Below, piece by piece: positions 1 to 9,085 of a DNA stretch of 64,000 bases. The DNA lies in the NCBI RefSeq assembly GCF_002944315.1, contig NZ_CP024314.1:2315651-2379650 (forward strand). Direction: 5' to 3'. The notes under the pieces are model-generated. The model saw only the letters and a program-made list of their open reading frames with translations, did no database searches and was not told the origin of the DNA. This DNA comes from Rhizobium sp. NXC24. Its GTDB lineage: Bacteria > Pseudomonadota > Alphaproteobacteria > Rhizobiales > Rhizobiaceae. Position numbers and translations under genes: made by a program. Every line of letters begins with the position of its first letter. The stretch's first letter is position 1.

Positions 1-1
1 G

Positions 2-364
2 AGGGATGTGCTGCCCGCGGCACCGGCACGATGGCGCCCGACCATTGGCGCGCTGTTGGAGGCAAATGCCTCGTGTCGCTGCTTCGGGAGTTTGGCTTGG
101 CAATACCTGACCGGCCTTTCCTATCTGATCGATACTTCCGATCTCGATCTTTTGATCGAGTGTCGCTCGAGCACAGATGCAATGCGAGCGACGGCTTTGC
201 TGAACCATGTTGCCGAACGCGCGCCGATGCGTATCGACGCGGAATTGATCACGCCTTGCGGCACGGCCGTGCAATGGCGGGAATGGCTGTCGGGAAACCC
301 GGAGCTACTGGTTAAATCCCATACCGGATCGGCCCTGATTGCGCGGGAGGCGCTCTTTGCATGA
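2..364 (+). CDS. mdcG: MdcG, malonate decarboxylase holo-ACP synthase (5' end outside window)
   Basis: The frame is open from the first bases of the window, so only the C-terminal 120 or so residues are seen; the family is usually about 200 residues. MdcG transfers the phosphoribosyl-dephospho-CoA prosthetic group onto the acyl carrier protein of malonate decarboxylase. The visible part has the nucleotidyltransferase-like tail, with the segment LTGLSYLIDTSDLDLL followed by ELITPCGTAVQWREW and a KSHTG..LIAR ending, as in MdcG. Its TGA overlaps the next start (ATGA), so it is translationally coupled to mdcB. The catalytic subunits MdcA, C, D and E would be expected upstream of the window. Confidence 0.85.
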   Translation, partial: RDVLPAAPARWRPTIGALLEANASCRCFGSLAWQYLTGLSYLIDTSDLDLLIECRSSTDAMRATALLNHVAERAPMRIDAELITPCGTAVQWREWLSGNPELLVKSHTGSALIAREALFA

Positions 365-1215
365 CGTTTCCATTGTTGGCTGAACGACGCTCTGTCGCCA
401 TCGAGCATTGCGATCCCGAGCTGATCGGACAGTATGCCGCACGAGCGCTGGTTCTGGAGGTGGAAACTTGGCCCAAGCCCGGCTTGGTCAGCCACATCGA
501 CAACGGCGCTCACGCCGACATGGACGCTGATCTCCTGCGCCTGAGCGCTCGGACGCTGGAACCATTCTTCATCGCGCTTGCCGAGGCGGGCGCCATGGAT
601 GCGAGCATGGATCGTCTGCGCCAAGTCGGTATAGAGGCGGAAAGCGCAATGCGGAGTGCGACCGGAGGGGTCAATACCCATCGCGGCGCCATCTTCGGTC
701 TTGGCCTGCTGGCGGCGGCAGCCGGCTTGGCGGCAACGTGCGATTGGCAGGCACCGCTCGGTGCCCTGATCAAGCTGCGTTGGGGACAGGATATCATCGG
801 CAAGGCGCCGGAGCATGACAGTCACGGCAGTATCGTGGCGCGACGCTACCATGTCGGCGGCGCCAGGACGGAGGCTGCCGCCGGCATGCCGTCCGTCTAC
901 GATATTGCCCGCCCGGCGCTTGCCGAAGGACGGCGTCTGGCCATGGGTGACGAGGAAGCGGCAAGGGTCCATGCGTGCATGGCTCTGATCGCGGTGGTCG
1001 ACGACAGCAATTTGCTCTATCGTGCCGGCTCTGAAGGGCTGAATTTCGCCCGCGACAAGGCACGCGCCTTCCTGGCGGATGGCGGGGTCGGACGGGCGAA
1101 TTGGCGCTGGGATGCCAAAGCCATTCACGAGGCGTTCGTCGCGCGCAACCTCAGCCCGGGCGGGTGCGCCGATCTCCTTGCCATGGCGCTATTTACCGAG
1201 GTGTTGGAATTGTGA
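361..1215 (+). CDS. mdcB: MdcB, triphosphoribosyl-dephospho-CoA synthase
   Basis: The 284-residue product belongs to the CitG/MdcB family, which makes the triphosphoribosyl-dephospho-CoA precursor of the malonate decarboxylase cofactor from ATP and dephospho-CoA. Seen in the sequence are the family blocks KPGLVSHIDNGAH near the N-terminus and GGVNTHRGAIFGLG in the middle, plus an acidic helical C-terminal half. Length matches the family. It overlaps mdcG by 4 bp (ATGA) and mdcH by 4 bp (GTGA), so the three genes form one operon. The call is firm from motifs and context. Confidence 0.93.
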   Translation: MTFPLLAERRSVAIEHCDPELIGQYAARALVLEVETWPKPGLVSHIDNGAHADMDADLLRLSARTLEPFFIALAEAGAMDASMDRLRQVGIEAESAMRSATGGVNTHRGAIFGLGLLAAAAGLAATCDWQAPLGALIKLRWGQDIIGKAPEHDSHGSIVARRYHVGGARTEAAAGMPSVYDIARPALAEGRRLAMGDEEAARVHACMALIAVVDDSNLLYRAGSEGLNFARDKARAFLADGGVGRANWRWDAKAIHEAFVARNLSPGGCADLLAMALFTEVLEL

Positions 1216-2132
1216 CCCTTGCGCTGCTTTGTTCGGGCCAAGGCCATCAGAACCGGGAGATGTTCCGGCTGCTGGCAACGGAACCCGAAGCGCAGCCCAT
1301 ATTCGAGGCCGCGACCGCCGTGCTCGGGATCCACCCAATGGACTTCTGCCGAACTGCTCCCGAAGCCGCCTTGCATGCAAACCGCGAGGGCCAGATCCTG
1401 TGCGTGACGCGCGCGCTTGCGATTGTTCGCGCCCTTTTCCCGACCGGCGCGCCCAGCGAAACGCTGGTGGCCGGCTACAGCGTCGGCGAAATGGCGGCAT
1501 GGGGGGTGGCCGGCATCTGGTCGCCCATGGATACTCTCAGGCTTGTCGATCAGCGGGCACGGGCAATGGATGCAGCGGGCGGGCCAAATGACGGGCTCGG
1601 CTATGTGCGCGGTTTGCCAGAGGCGGCCGTGGAACATCTAGCCAACCGGTTCGGCTGCGCAATCGCCATTGTAAACCCGGATCTCCTGTTCATCGTTGGC
1701 GGTGACAGACGATCAATCGATGCGCTCTGCGCAGCGGCGCTGCAGGAAGGTGCCGCGCGTGCCGCCCCGATGATGGTACATGTCGCCTCTCATACACCAC
1801 GGCTCGCCGGTGCGGTCGCACAGTTTGACAACGCTCTTGCCTCGGCGGTCATGAACCGCCCGATCCTCCGCCTCATGACCGCCAGTGGTGCCACCCTTGT
1901 TACCGATCCGCATCGCGCTCGAAAAGGTCTGGCACGGCAACTGGCCGAGAGGATCGATTGGGCAGGCATGGTTGAAGCCGTGGCCGAACGTGGCGTGACC
2001 GCGATCCTCGAACTGGGGCCTGGCCGTGCTCTGGCGGAAATGGCAGCCGTTGCCCTGCCTTCAGTCATGGTGCGCGCAGTGGATGACTTCCACAGTCTTG
2101 CAGGTGTTAGGGCCTGGCTGGCTGCTCGCTGA
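1212..2132 (+). CDS. mdcH: MdcH, malonyl-CoA:ACP transacylase of malonate decarboxylase
   Basis: A GTG start at 1212 is chosen because it overlaps the mdcB stop (GTGA) and gives the usual N-terminus VTLALLCSGQGHQ; the frame is open 37 codons further upstream, inside mdcB. The 306-residue acyltransferase loads malonyl groups on the decarboxylase ACP. The nucleophile motif GYSVGE has its Ser near residue 90, and the catalytic His lies in VASHTPRL. It is the last gene of the mdc operon visible here; the convergent GH3 gene ends 126 bp downstream. No mdcR or malonate transporter gene is seen in the window. Confidence 0.92.
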   Translation: MTLALLCSGQGHQNREMFRLLATEPEAQPIFEAATAVLGIHPMDFCRTAPEAALHANREGQILCVTRALAIVRALFPTGAPSETLVAGYSVGEMAAWGVAGIWSPMDTLRLVDQRARAMDAAGGPNDGLGYVRGLPEAAVEHLANRFGCAIAIVNPDLLFIVGGDRRSIDALCAAALQEGAARAAPMMVHVASHTPRLAGAVAQFDNALASAVMNRPILRLMTASGATLVTDPHRARKGLARQLAERIDWAGMVEAVAERGVTAILELGPGRALAEMAAVALPSVMVRAVDDFHSLAGVRAWLAAR

Positions 2133-2258
2133 AATCAAGACCTCTGCCTCGATTCCTCGAAGCGACCGCGGCACAGATACCTCTCTCGTAGTGACGGTGG
2201 AAACGGATGCAGACGACCCTTGGGACCGATTTCATTCAGACAAGTGGACGGCCCTATG

Positions 2259-4226
2259 TCAGTACTGCATGCTGAAACCGATCGGATACAGCGGATTGGC
2301 CGTGTCGTGCGGAACGTCGGATTTCTGCGCCAACACCTCGGCCATGGATGAGGGAAGTTCGAACGGCAGCTTGCCTTGCGCCTTCTGCTTACCCTCGATC
2401 ACATCGAACAGGGCTTCGTCGCTGGCACCGAAATTGGCAAGGATAGCACCGGCCCGATCACGGAGGCCGGTGAGGATCGCCGGCCGCGCCAGATAGATCG
2501 TGACAATGGTCGGAACCTCCTTGGCGGCGCTTTTGAAGGCCTCGAAATCAGCATTGCCGTCCTTGAAATCAAGATCGCCCTCCTGGTGACGGGAGCCGAA
2601 GAAATAGTTCATATGCGGCTGTTGATAGGGTGCACTCAGCCGCACCAGCGCAAAATCAGCTTCGCGGGCCGTAGCAACGACCGTAAAGCCGCGGGCCGCT
2701 GCCACTTTCGGATCGACCCCATAAAGGAACACCTTCTTGTCGCTCCGGACCGGCAGAAGCTTGGCTTTGTTGTCGAGCAACACCATTGCCTTGGCCTGCG
2801 CGGCAGTCGCTTCCGCTGCGAATGTCGGATTGCCGACGATCGAGCGTGCCTTCTCCGGATCGACATAGGGATTCTCGAACAGGCCCTGCTCGAATTTCTG
2901 GATCAGGATCCGGGTCGCGGATTGATCGATGCGCTCTTCGTTGATCTTCTTATCCTTCACCGCTTCCACGAGAAGGTCCGAGGACGTCACGCCGCCGAAC
3001 TGATCGACGCCGGCATTGACGGCTTTTGCGAACCGGTCGACACGGCTCATGTCCTCCACACCCCAGGGCATGCCGAAGGTTTCCTCGTTCAGAGTTGGCT
3101 TCACACCCGGCTTCTCACCTTCCAGGCAGGTGCCCTTGCAATCGTTGGTGATAAGCCAATCGCTGAGGATGACGCCGTCGAAACCGTATTTCCCGCGCAG
3201 CAGGTCGGTCAGAAGCTGCTTGCTGTATCCGGCTCCGACCGGTTCCAGCGGCTTGCCGTCAAGGTTGACGCCCTCGAGGATCGAATAGGTGGGCATCACG
3301 CCTGCGACCTTGGCCTTGAACGCTCCTTCGAAGGGGATCAGATGCTCGGCGAAATTATTGCCGGGAAAAACGGAACGGCGGCCATAGGCGTTGTGACTGT
3401 CGTAACCGTCCTTTGCAGCACCATAACCGACCCAGTGCTTAGCAACGGCGACGACGCTATCGCGGTTGATGCCGGTCTCGCCGTTCTGAAAACCGGCGAC
3501 ATAGGCTTCCGCCATGGATTTGGAAAGTTGCGCATCCTCGCCGAACGTGCCGTTGATGCGCGGCCAGCGGGGTTCGCTTGCGAGGTCGATCTGGGGAGAG
3601 AGCGCCTCCTGGATACCGACGGCGCGATATTCCTGGCGGGCAATGTCGCCGAACCTTCGCACGAGCGCCGCATCGCCGATGGCCGCGAAACCAAGAGTCT
3701 CAGGCCACTTCGAGAAGCCGCCGGCAGAAACGCTCGCACCGAGCACGAATTGGAAATGATTGCGAGGATCAGTACTGATCGTCGCCGGAATGCCGAGACG
3801 GCCGGCTTCGGCGATCTCCTGCAACTTGTTGTTCTCTCCGGCGAGAACAGCAGGATCGCCAGACAATCGGGTGATGAAGGTGACGACCTTGCGCTTGTCG
3901 ATCATCTCGCTAGCGCGGTCGAGATCATATTGGGAACCGACACCCATGCCGGCTCCGGGACCGACGGAAGGCGCCGTGCCGTGCATCATCAAGCCCGCCT
4001 TCTCCTCGAGAGTCATACGCCTGACGAGATCGGCAGCGCGCTCAGCGGCCGGCAGCCGCCAATCCTCGTAAGGGTCGAGTTTGCCGTTGCTATCGAGATC
4101 CTTGAACGACAGCCCGTCCACGTTCAGCGTTTTGGCGATGCGGGCGGAGAGCGCCGGCTGCTCCTGCGACAAAGCCGTCGAAGCGAACAGCGATCCGAGC
4201 ACGGACATGGCGATGAAATATTTCAT
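2259..4226 (-). CDS. Exported glycoside hydrolase family 3 protein with EF-hand loop
   Basis: The 655-residue protein starts with a signal peptide (about residues 1-20, ending ALS-QEQ) and is probably periplasmic. Residues 43-54, DLDSNGKLDPYE, form a textbook EF-hand calcium loop. The GH3 (alpha/beta)8 domain follows, with KHWVGYG at 263-269 and the nucleophile Asp356 in GVILSDW; the second alpha/beta domain fills the C-terminal third. GH3 enzymes cleave beta-glucosides, xylosides or related sugars, but the exact specificity cannot be read here. A GAGAGGGATGCC ribosome site precedes the ATG. It sits 95 bp behind the FAH gene on the same strand and may be co-transcribed, although its function is unlike that of the aromatic genes. 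Confidence 0.9.
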   Translation of the reverse strand: MKYFIAMSVLGSLFASTALSQEQPALSARIAKTLNVDGLSFKDLDSNGKLDPYEDWRLPAAERAADLVRRMTLEEKAGLMMHGTAPSVGPGAGMGVGSQYDLDRASEMIDKRKVVTFITRLSGDPAVLAGENNKLQEIAEAGRLGIPATISTDPRNHFQFVLGASVSAGGFSKWPETLGFAAIGDAALVRRFGDIARQEYRAVGIQEALSPQIDLASEPRWPRINGTFGEDAQLSKSMAEAYVAGFQNGETGINRDSVVAVAKHWVGYGAAKDGYDSHNAYGRRSVFPGNNFAEHLIPFEGAFKAKVAGVMPTYSILEGVNLDGKPLEPVGAGYSKQLLTDLLRGKYGFDGVILSDWLITNDCKGTCLEGEKPGVKPTLNEETFGMPWGVEDMSRVDRFAKAVNAGVDQFGGVTSSDLLVEAVKDKKINEERIDQSATRILIQKFEQGLFENPYVDPEKARSIVGNPTFAAEATAAQAKAMVLLDNKAKLLPVRSDKKVFLYGVDPKVAAARGFTVVATAREADFALVRLSAPYQQPHMNYFFGSRHQEGDLDFKDGNADFEAFKSAAKEVPTIVTIYLARPAILTGLRDRAGAILANFGASDEALFDVIEGKQKAQGKLPFELPSSMAEVLAQKSDVPHDTANPLYPIGFSMQY

Positions 4227-4321
4227 GGCATCCCTCTCAAAAGCATCCTAATCGATCCCTAAGCTGAAGGGGCGCAGACTGCGCCGCGTCATTGTGCAAT
4301 CATATAATCCGTAAGCAAAAA

Positions 4322-5170
4322 CTAACGTAACTCATCGACGATCGGATTGCTGAGAATACCGAGCCTGTCGACTTCCACCTCGACGACATCTCCGGGCTTC
4401 ATCCACAACGGCGGCTGGCGCTTGGCGCCAACGCCGCCCGGCGTGCCGCTGACAATGACGTCGCCTGGCTCCAACCGAGTGAAACTGGAGCAATACTCAA
4501 TCTGCTGGGCGATATCGAAAATCATCTGGCCGAAGGTCGCGTCCTGCACGACTGTTCCATTGAGACGCGTCTGAATACGAAGATCGGGCAGCGGACCAAG
4601 CTCGTCCGGCGTCATCATCCACGGCCCGAAAGCGCCGGTGTCGGGAAAGTTTTTGCCCGGGGTGAACTGGTGCGTATGACGCTGGAAGTCGCGCACGCTG
4701 CCATCGTTGTAGCAGGCATAGCCGGCGACATAGCCCATGGCCTCATCGCGCGTAATGTAACGGCCGGACTTGCCGATAATGACTGCCAGCTCGCCTTCGA
4801 AATCGAGTTCCGTCGAGACCTTGGGACGCACGATCGGGCCGAGATGGCCTATCTGGCTATTGGCATAGCGAGCAAAGATCGTCGGATTTTCCACCTCCGC
4901 ACGTCCCGTCTCCTTGCGATGCATTTCATAGTTCAAGCCGACGCAGAGGATCTTGTCGGGATTGGGAATGACCGGCAGCCATTCGATTTGGCTAAGCGGC
5001 GTGGCAGGGGCGGAAGCGGCTGCCTCGGCAACGCCGGCAAGACCGGCGGCCACAGCCGATTTGAGATCGGCATAGCGCGATGCGAGAGCCACGCCGGTAT
5101 CGAGGAAGCGATCGCCCTCCACGACGCCCCAGGTCGTGCGGCCGGCGATCTTGACGGTGGACAGTCTCAT
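4322..5170 (-). CDS. Fumarylacetoacetate hydrolase (FAH) family protein
   Basis: The ATG at 5170 is preferred over an in-frame start 48 bp upstream because a CAGGAGCAAGAACC ribosome site precedes it; the product has 282 residues. FAH-fold enzymes hydrolyse or hydrate C-C bonds or enols in ring-cleavage products. Visible are VGLNYEMHR, the metal-binding DFEGELAVIIGK (two Glu) and YNDGSVRD (Asp), and the family signature SGTPGGVG. It lies 44 bp downstream of the MFS gene in the same direction and probably acts on the ring-cleavage product made by the cluster's dioxygenase. Ureidoglycolate lyase is a related alternative, but the neighbours favour aromatic catabolism. Confidence 0.88.
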   Translation of the reverse strand: MRLSTVKIAGRTTWGVVEGDRFLDTGVALASRYADLKSAVAAGLAGVAEAAASAPATPLSQIEWLPVIPNPDKILCVGLNYEMHRKETGRAEVENPTIFARYANSQIGHLGPIVRPKVSTELDFEGELAVIIGKSGRYITRDEAMGYVAGYACYNDGSVRDFQRHTHQFTPGKNFPDTGAFGPWMMTPDELGPLPDLRIQTRLNGTVVQDATFGQMIFDIAQQIEYCSSFTRLEPGDVIVSGTPGGVGAKRQPPLWMKPGDVVEVEVDRLGILSNPIVDELR

Positions 5171-5214
5171 GGTTCTTGCTCCTGTAGTGGGATCAGACTT
5201 GGCGGCGGGCGCTT

Positions 5215-6525
5215 TCACACCCGCTGCATTTGATCGGTGAAGCGCGTCATCTTGCCGAAGCGCTCAATGGTGCGATCCGGAAAGATCAGCGCGAAGGCGG
5301 AAATTGCGCCGATGATGAGGATTGCGGCGGTGAACAGCATGGCATTTGCATAGCCGGCGGCGACATGATCGGGTCCGGCGGCCTGCACGATCATGCCGGT
5401 GACGGCGTTGGATGCGAGCGCGGAGACAGCGTTTGCCGAATAGATCACAACGATCAGCCGGCCGCGCTGGACGGCGGGCGCGACGCTTCCGAGTGTGATT
5501 GGGCCGTAGATGGTCGTCAGGCTCGGAGCGGCAAAAGCAATCGCGATCAGCGCCAGTTGCAGCGGGCCGCTGACATGAACCGAGGCGATCAGCGCCAGGC
5601 CGCTGACGAGCAATGCATAGCCCGAGGCGCTGCCGAGGGCGGTACGCTTGCTGACACCCTTCTGAAGCATCCGCTGCGCGATCCATGATCCGATGAGCAA
5701 CAGCGGCGACTGAAAGATATAGACAGCCGAGATGATCGAACCGGTCTCAGTCTGCGAATAGCCGAGACCCTGCTGCAGGAAGGGCGGCAGCCATGTGGCC
5801 GACATGCCGACGATCCAGTAAGACATGGTCGACATGATGATGACGCCGATCACGGTCGGGTCGAGCCAGAGCTTGCGAGCCGGAATCGGGGACTCTTCGC
5901 CAACAACGCGAGCTTTTTCATTCTCCGCGACCGCATGCGGTCCCTCGCCGCCGATGAGCAGCCAGGCGATGATCCAGGCGACACCGATCAGCCCGCAGAA
6001 AAGGAAGCCCGAACGCCAGCCATAATTGACGATCACATAGGTCAGGATCGGCCCGCCGGCGAGCAAGCCGACGCTGATGCCCTGCAGCACGACGGCACTC
6101 GGCACGCTGCGCTTTTGCGGGCTGAACCAGTTGTGGCAGGCATGCAATGCCGTCGGCAGCCCAGGTCCTTCTCCAAGGCCGAGCAGGATGCGGCAGGCGA
6201 CAAGAACCGTCACCGAACTGGTGAAGTAGATCGGGATCTGCGCGATCGACCAGATTGCCGCAAGAATGACAAGGATCCATTTGACAGGAACGCGGCCGAT
6301 CACGAAGAGGCCGACGAGGACGCCGGATATCGAGAACAAGAGAAAGAAGCTGCTGCCGATCAGGCCGAACTGCTGCGGCGAAATACCGAGGTCTTTCATG
6401 ATCGACACGGCGGAAAGGCCGAAGACGAGCTTGTCGAAGAAGTTCAGCGTTTGGAACAGAAAGAGAAGGATAAGGACGGCAAAAGGTCGCCAATTGCTGG
6501 CGGTATCAGCGGTTGACTTGGTCAT
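5215..6525 (-). CDS. MFS transporter, aromatic acid/anion-cation symporter type
   Basis: An ATG at 6525 with the ribosome site GGGAGGAACAT is taken as the start, giving 436 residues; the frame extends further upstream without a better site. Twelve hydrophobic segments are visible, with the helix 4-5 motif RILLGLGEGPGLPTALHACHNWF typical of the anion:cation symporter (ACS) branch that includes 4-hydroxyphenylacetate and tartrate permeases. It is placed between the hydroxylase and the FAH gene, so it most likely imports the aromatic substrate of the cluster across the inner membrane. The substrate itself is inferred from context only. Confidence 0.88.
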   Translation of the reverse strand: MTKSTADTASNWRPFAVLILLFLFQTLNFFDKLVFGLSAVSIMKDLGISPQQFGLIGSSFFLLFSISGVLVGLFVIGRVPVKWILVILAAIWSIAQIPIYFTSSVTVLVACRILLGLGEGPGLPTALHACHNWFSPQKRSVPSAVVLQGISVGLLAGGPILTYVIVNYGWRSGFLFCGLIGVAWIIAWLLIGGEGPHAVAENEKARVVGEESPIPARKLWLDPTVIGVIIMSTMSYWIVGMSATWLPPFLQQGLGYSQTETGSIISAVYIFQSPLLLIGSWIAQRMLQKGVSKRTALGSASGYALLVSGLALIASVHVSGPLQLALIAIAFAAPSLTTIYGPITLGSVAPAVQRGRLIVVIYSANAVSALASNAVTGMIVQAAGPDHVAAGYANAMLFTAAILIIGAISAFALIFPDRTIERFGKMTRFTDQMQRV

Positions 6526-6577
6526 ATGTTCCTCCCAGAACCCCACAAAAAACTGCAATTCCTGACGGGCGCATCTG

Positions 6578-8161
6578 TCAGGCGAGACGAGTACGCAGAT
6601 CGGCGATCTGCTGGCGAAGCGTCTCGACGTTGCTGGCGGCGCCAAAAACATAATGATCAGGGCGCACCAGCGCGGCGACCGCGCCATGGCGGTCGAACCA
6701 GGCCGAAAGCACACCGTCCTTTTCACGAAGCGCCGACGGATCGGCTGCATCATCGTTTTGACGCGCAACGGCTTTCACAACGATCCCGTCGATCGCTTCG
6801 GCCAGGGCTTCTCCCTCTCCCGCCCTGATCCGACGGCCGTCGAGAACAAGCCGCCATTCCGGTCCGGTAAAGGTATCCAACAGGCGCGCAGAAGCGCCTT
6901 CGACGATTACCGGCTGCGGGAATAGCAATCCTCGCGCCGGTGTGCCTTCCGCTGCGATCAGACCTTCCTCGATCGGCGGTACGATTTCCTGACGGGTCAG
7001 GACGGGTGGTTTGCCGCCGCCCTCCGCGAGAATGCGTGCGTCGCGTGCGGCAGCTGCCGCCGGGTCGCGTTCACAGATCGTCTGGCCGATCGCCTTGATC
7101 TTGCCGGTCAGCGCCCGCACATGCCGCTTGCGCTCGACCGTGTAAGTGTCCAGCAGCTTTTCGGAAGATTGCCCCTTCAGGATGCGATCAAGCCGCCAGA
7201 CGAGATTGGAGACGTCGCGCAGGCCCTGGCACATGCCTTGGCCGATGAAGGGCGGCTGCTGGTGCGCGGCATCACCGGCAATCATTACCCTGCCCCGTCG
7301 CCATTCGTCGGCGACCAGCGCATGAAAGCGATAGGCGGCGGCGCGCCAAAGCTTACCCTCGTCCGGCGTCAACCAGGGCGACAGCAGCCGCCAGACATTC
7401 TCCGGCTTTTCCATCTCGCGTGGGTCTTCGCCTGGCAGAAGCATGATTTCCCACCGGCGGTGGTTCTTCGGCCCCATGATGTAGCTGGTCGGACGCGCCG
7501 GATTGCAGAACTGGGCCGAAGTCTGCGGCAAGTTACCAAGTGCAGCCTCATGCACCTGCACATCGACGACGAGCCACGGCTCGTCGAAGACGAGATCTTC
7601 GAGCCTCATTCCGGATAATTCTCGCACGCGGCTCCAGGCACCATCGCAGCCGGTCACGTATTTTGCGGTGATCGTCTGATATTCGCCGGAGGCATTCTTA
7701 AGCGTTGCGACGACCTCATCAGACCGCGACTGAAGAGCGACCATTTCCGTACCAAGCTCTATCGTCACGCAGTCGAAGCTCTCCGCATGACGCCTCAAGA
7801 CGGCCTCGACCGGAGGCTGGGTAAACACCATGCTGGGGGTATAGCCGAGCGGATAGGGCTCGGGCACCATATCGATACGGCGAATGAGCTGCCCTTCAGC
7901 GCCAAAGTGCTGGGATGCCGTGAATGGTGCGATATGGGGAAGCACTTCGTCGGCAATGCCCATATTGTCGAAATGGCGCAAAATTTCGTGGTCGAGCGCG
8001 ATGGCGCGCGGCTTGTCGTAAATACCGGTCAGCCGATCGACGACGAGCGTGGAATGGCCGCGTGCGCCAAGCATGCCGGCAGCCACGGCTCCCGCCGGGC
8101 CGAACCCGACCACCAGCACGTCATAATGATTTGAAATATCGTTGTCGTTCTTCACAGGCAT
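6578..8161 (-). CDS. FAD-dependent aromatic hydroxylase, MhpA-like
   Basis: The 527-residue protein, from an ATG at 8161 preceded by AGAGG, belongs to the flavoprotein monooxygenases that hydroxylate phenolic rings with NAD(P)H and O2. The Rossmann motif GFGPAGAVAAG lies about 20 residues in, and the second FAD motif GDAAHQQPPFIGQGMCQGLRD is in the middle; the C-terminal thioredoxin-like region is present. The closest resemblance is to 3-(3-hydroxyphenyl)propionate hydroxylase. With the downstream extradiol dioxygenase it would create and cleave a catechol. The exact phenol used is unknown. Confidence 0.88.
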   Translation of the reverse strand: MPVKNDNDISNHYDVLVVGFGPAGAVAAGMLGARGHSTLVVDRLTGIYDKPRAIALDHEILRHFDNMGIADEVLPHIAPFTASQHFGAEGQLIRRIDMVPEPYPLGYTPSMVFTQPPVEAVLRRHAESFDCVTIELGTEMVALQSRSDEVVATLKNASGEYQTITAKYVTGCDGAWSRVRELSGMRLEDLVFDEPWLVVDVQVHEAALGNLPQTSAQFCNPARPTSYIMGPKNHRRWEIMLLPGEDPREMEKPENVWRLLSPWLTPDEGKLWRAAAYRFHALVADEWRRGRVMIAGDAAHQQPPFIGQGMCQGLRDVSNLVWRLDRILKGQSSEKLLDTYTVERKRHVRALTGKIKAIGQTICERDPAAAAARDARILAEGGGKPPVLTRQEIVPPIEEGLIAAEGTPARGLLFPQPVIVEGASARLLDTFTGPEWRLVLDGRRIRAGEGEALAEAIDGIVVKAVARQNDDAADPSALREKDGVLSAWFDRHGAVAALVRPDHYVFGAASNVETLRQQIADLRTRLA

Positions 8162-8187
8162 GCCTCTGCAAGTGTCTACTGGGCGCA

Positions 8188-9081
8188 TCAGGCGCCGGAA
8201 AATCCGATGGAAATCTGCGCCTTCTTGCAGGCGTCGCTCTTTGGAGGCGCAATGCCCCAGTGGTCGGTCCGACCGGGCGGCCAGACCCATTCCTCCGGAC
8301 CTCGGGCTCGGTAGCTGTCATCGACCTGCAGGACTTCCGCGGTGTATTCGATCACCACGCCATGCGGATCGACAAAATAGGCGAAGACGTTGTCGCCCGG
8401 CCCATGCCGGCCGACGCCCCAGCCGATCGGATAGCCGTGATCGACGACGCGGCCCGAGCCTCGCATGACGGATTCGAGATCGGGCATCAGGAAGGCGACA
8501 TGATTCAGCCCATTTGCCGGTGCTTCAGCCAGCACGACCGCATGATGGTCGTCGTTGCAACGCAGGAAGGCCATAAGCTTCGATCGGTCGGTCAAGCGGA
8601 AACCAAGAACATCGCGGTAGAATTCCGAAAGCGCCTCGATCTGAGCGCTGTTGATATTCACATGGGCAAGCCGCCCGGGCCGATTGGGGACCACATGCCC
8701 TTGCTTGCGGTGGTCACCGTACACAAATTCCAGAACCGAACCTTGTGGCTCGCGGATGACGAAACGCTCGCCGCCAGAGGGCGCATCGGCGGGCCCGATT
8801 TCGCGCAGGACTGCGCAGCCTGCAGTAACTGTTTTTGCGAAGAGCGATCTCAATTCTTCGGGCGTACTCACGCGAAAGCTGATCTTGCGCAATTCCGAGC
8901 GGTCGCTTTGCTTCAATTCCAGCACATGAAAATCATCGCCCGTTGCCGCTAGGAAAACCTTGTTCCCCACCCCGGCAACGACATCCAGCCCCCACACGCG
9001 GGTGTAGAAATCGACCGACGCCGCAAGATCGGGCGTACCCAGTTCCACGCTGCGCAGAGCAATAACAGGAAATTCGGTCAT
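8188..9081 (-). CDS. VOC-superfamily extradiol ring-cleavage dioxygenase
   Basis: The start at 9081 (MTEFPVIALRSVELG, with GAGG upstream) gives 297 residues, the usual size of a two-domain type I extradiol dioxygenase. The catalytic C-terminal module shows the Fe(II) triad: His in LAHVNINS, His in LNHVAFLMPD and Glu in HGVVIEYTAE. The N-terminal module (LGTPDLAASVDFYTRVWGL) is the degenerate VOC copy. It lies 26 bp before the hydroxylase gene and 4 bp after the amidohydrolase gene, so the three are one transcript. Meta-cleavage of a catechol-type intermediate is the likely reaction. Confidence 0.87.
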   Translation of the reverse strand: MTEFPVIALRSVELGTPDLAASVDFYTRVWGLDVVAGVGNKVFLAATGDDFHVLELKQSDRSELRKISFRVSTPEELRSLFAKTVTAGCAVLREIGPADAPSGGERFVIREPQGSVLEFVYGDHRKQGHVVPNRPGRLAHVNINSAQIEALSEFYRDVLGFRLTDRSKLMAFLRCNDDHHAVVLAEAPANGLNHVAFLMPDLESVMRGSGRVVDHGYPIGWGVGRHGPGDNVFAYFVDPHGVVIEYTAEVLQVDDSYRARGPEEWVWPPGRTDHWGIAPPKSDACKKAQISIGFSGA

Positions 9082-9085
9082 AGGA

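Noticed and set aside
2376..4262. Long open frame on the plus strand across the GH3 gene (about 628 codons)
   Set aside because: It is the antisense of a clear GH3 gene in GC-rich DNA, lacks a ribosome site and reads as low-complexity Arg/Asp/Gly-rich protein.
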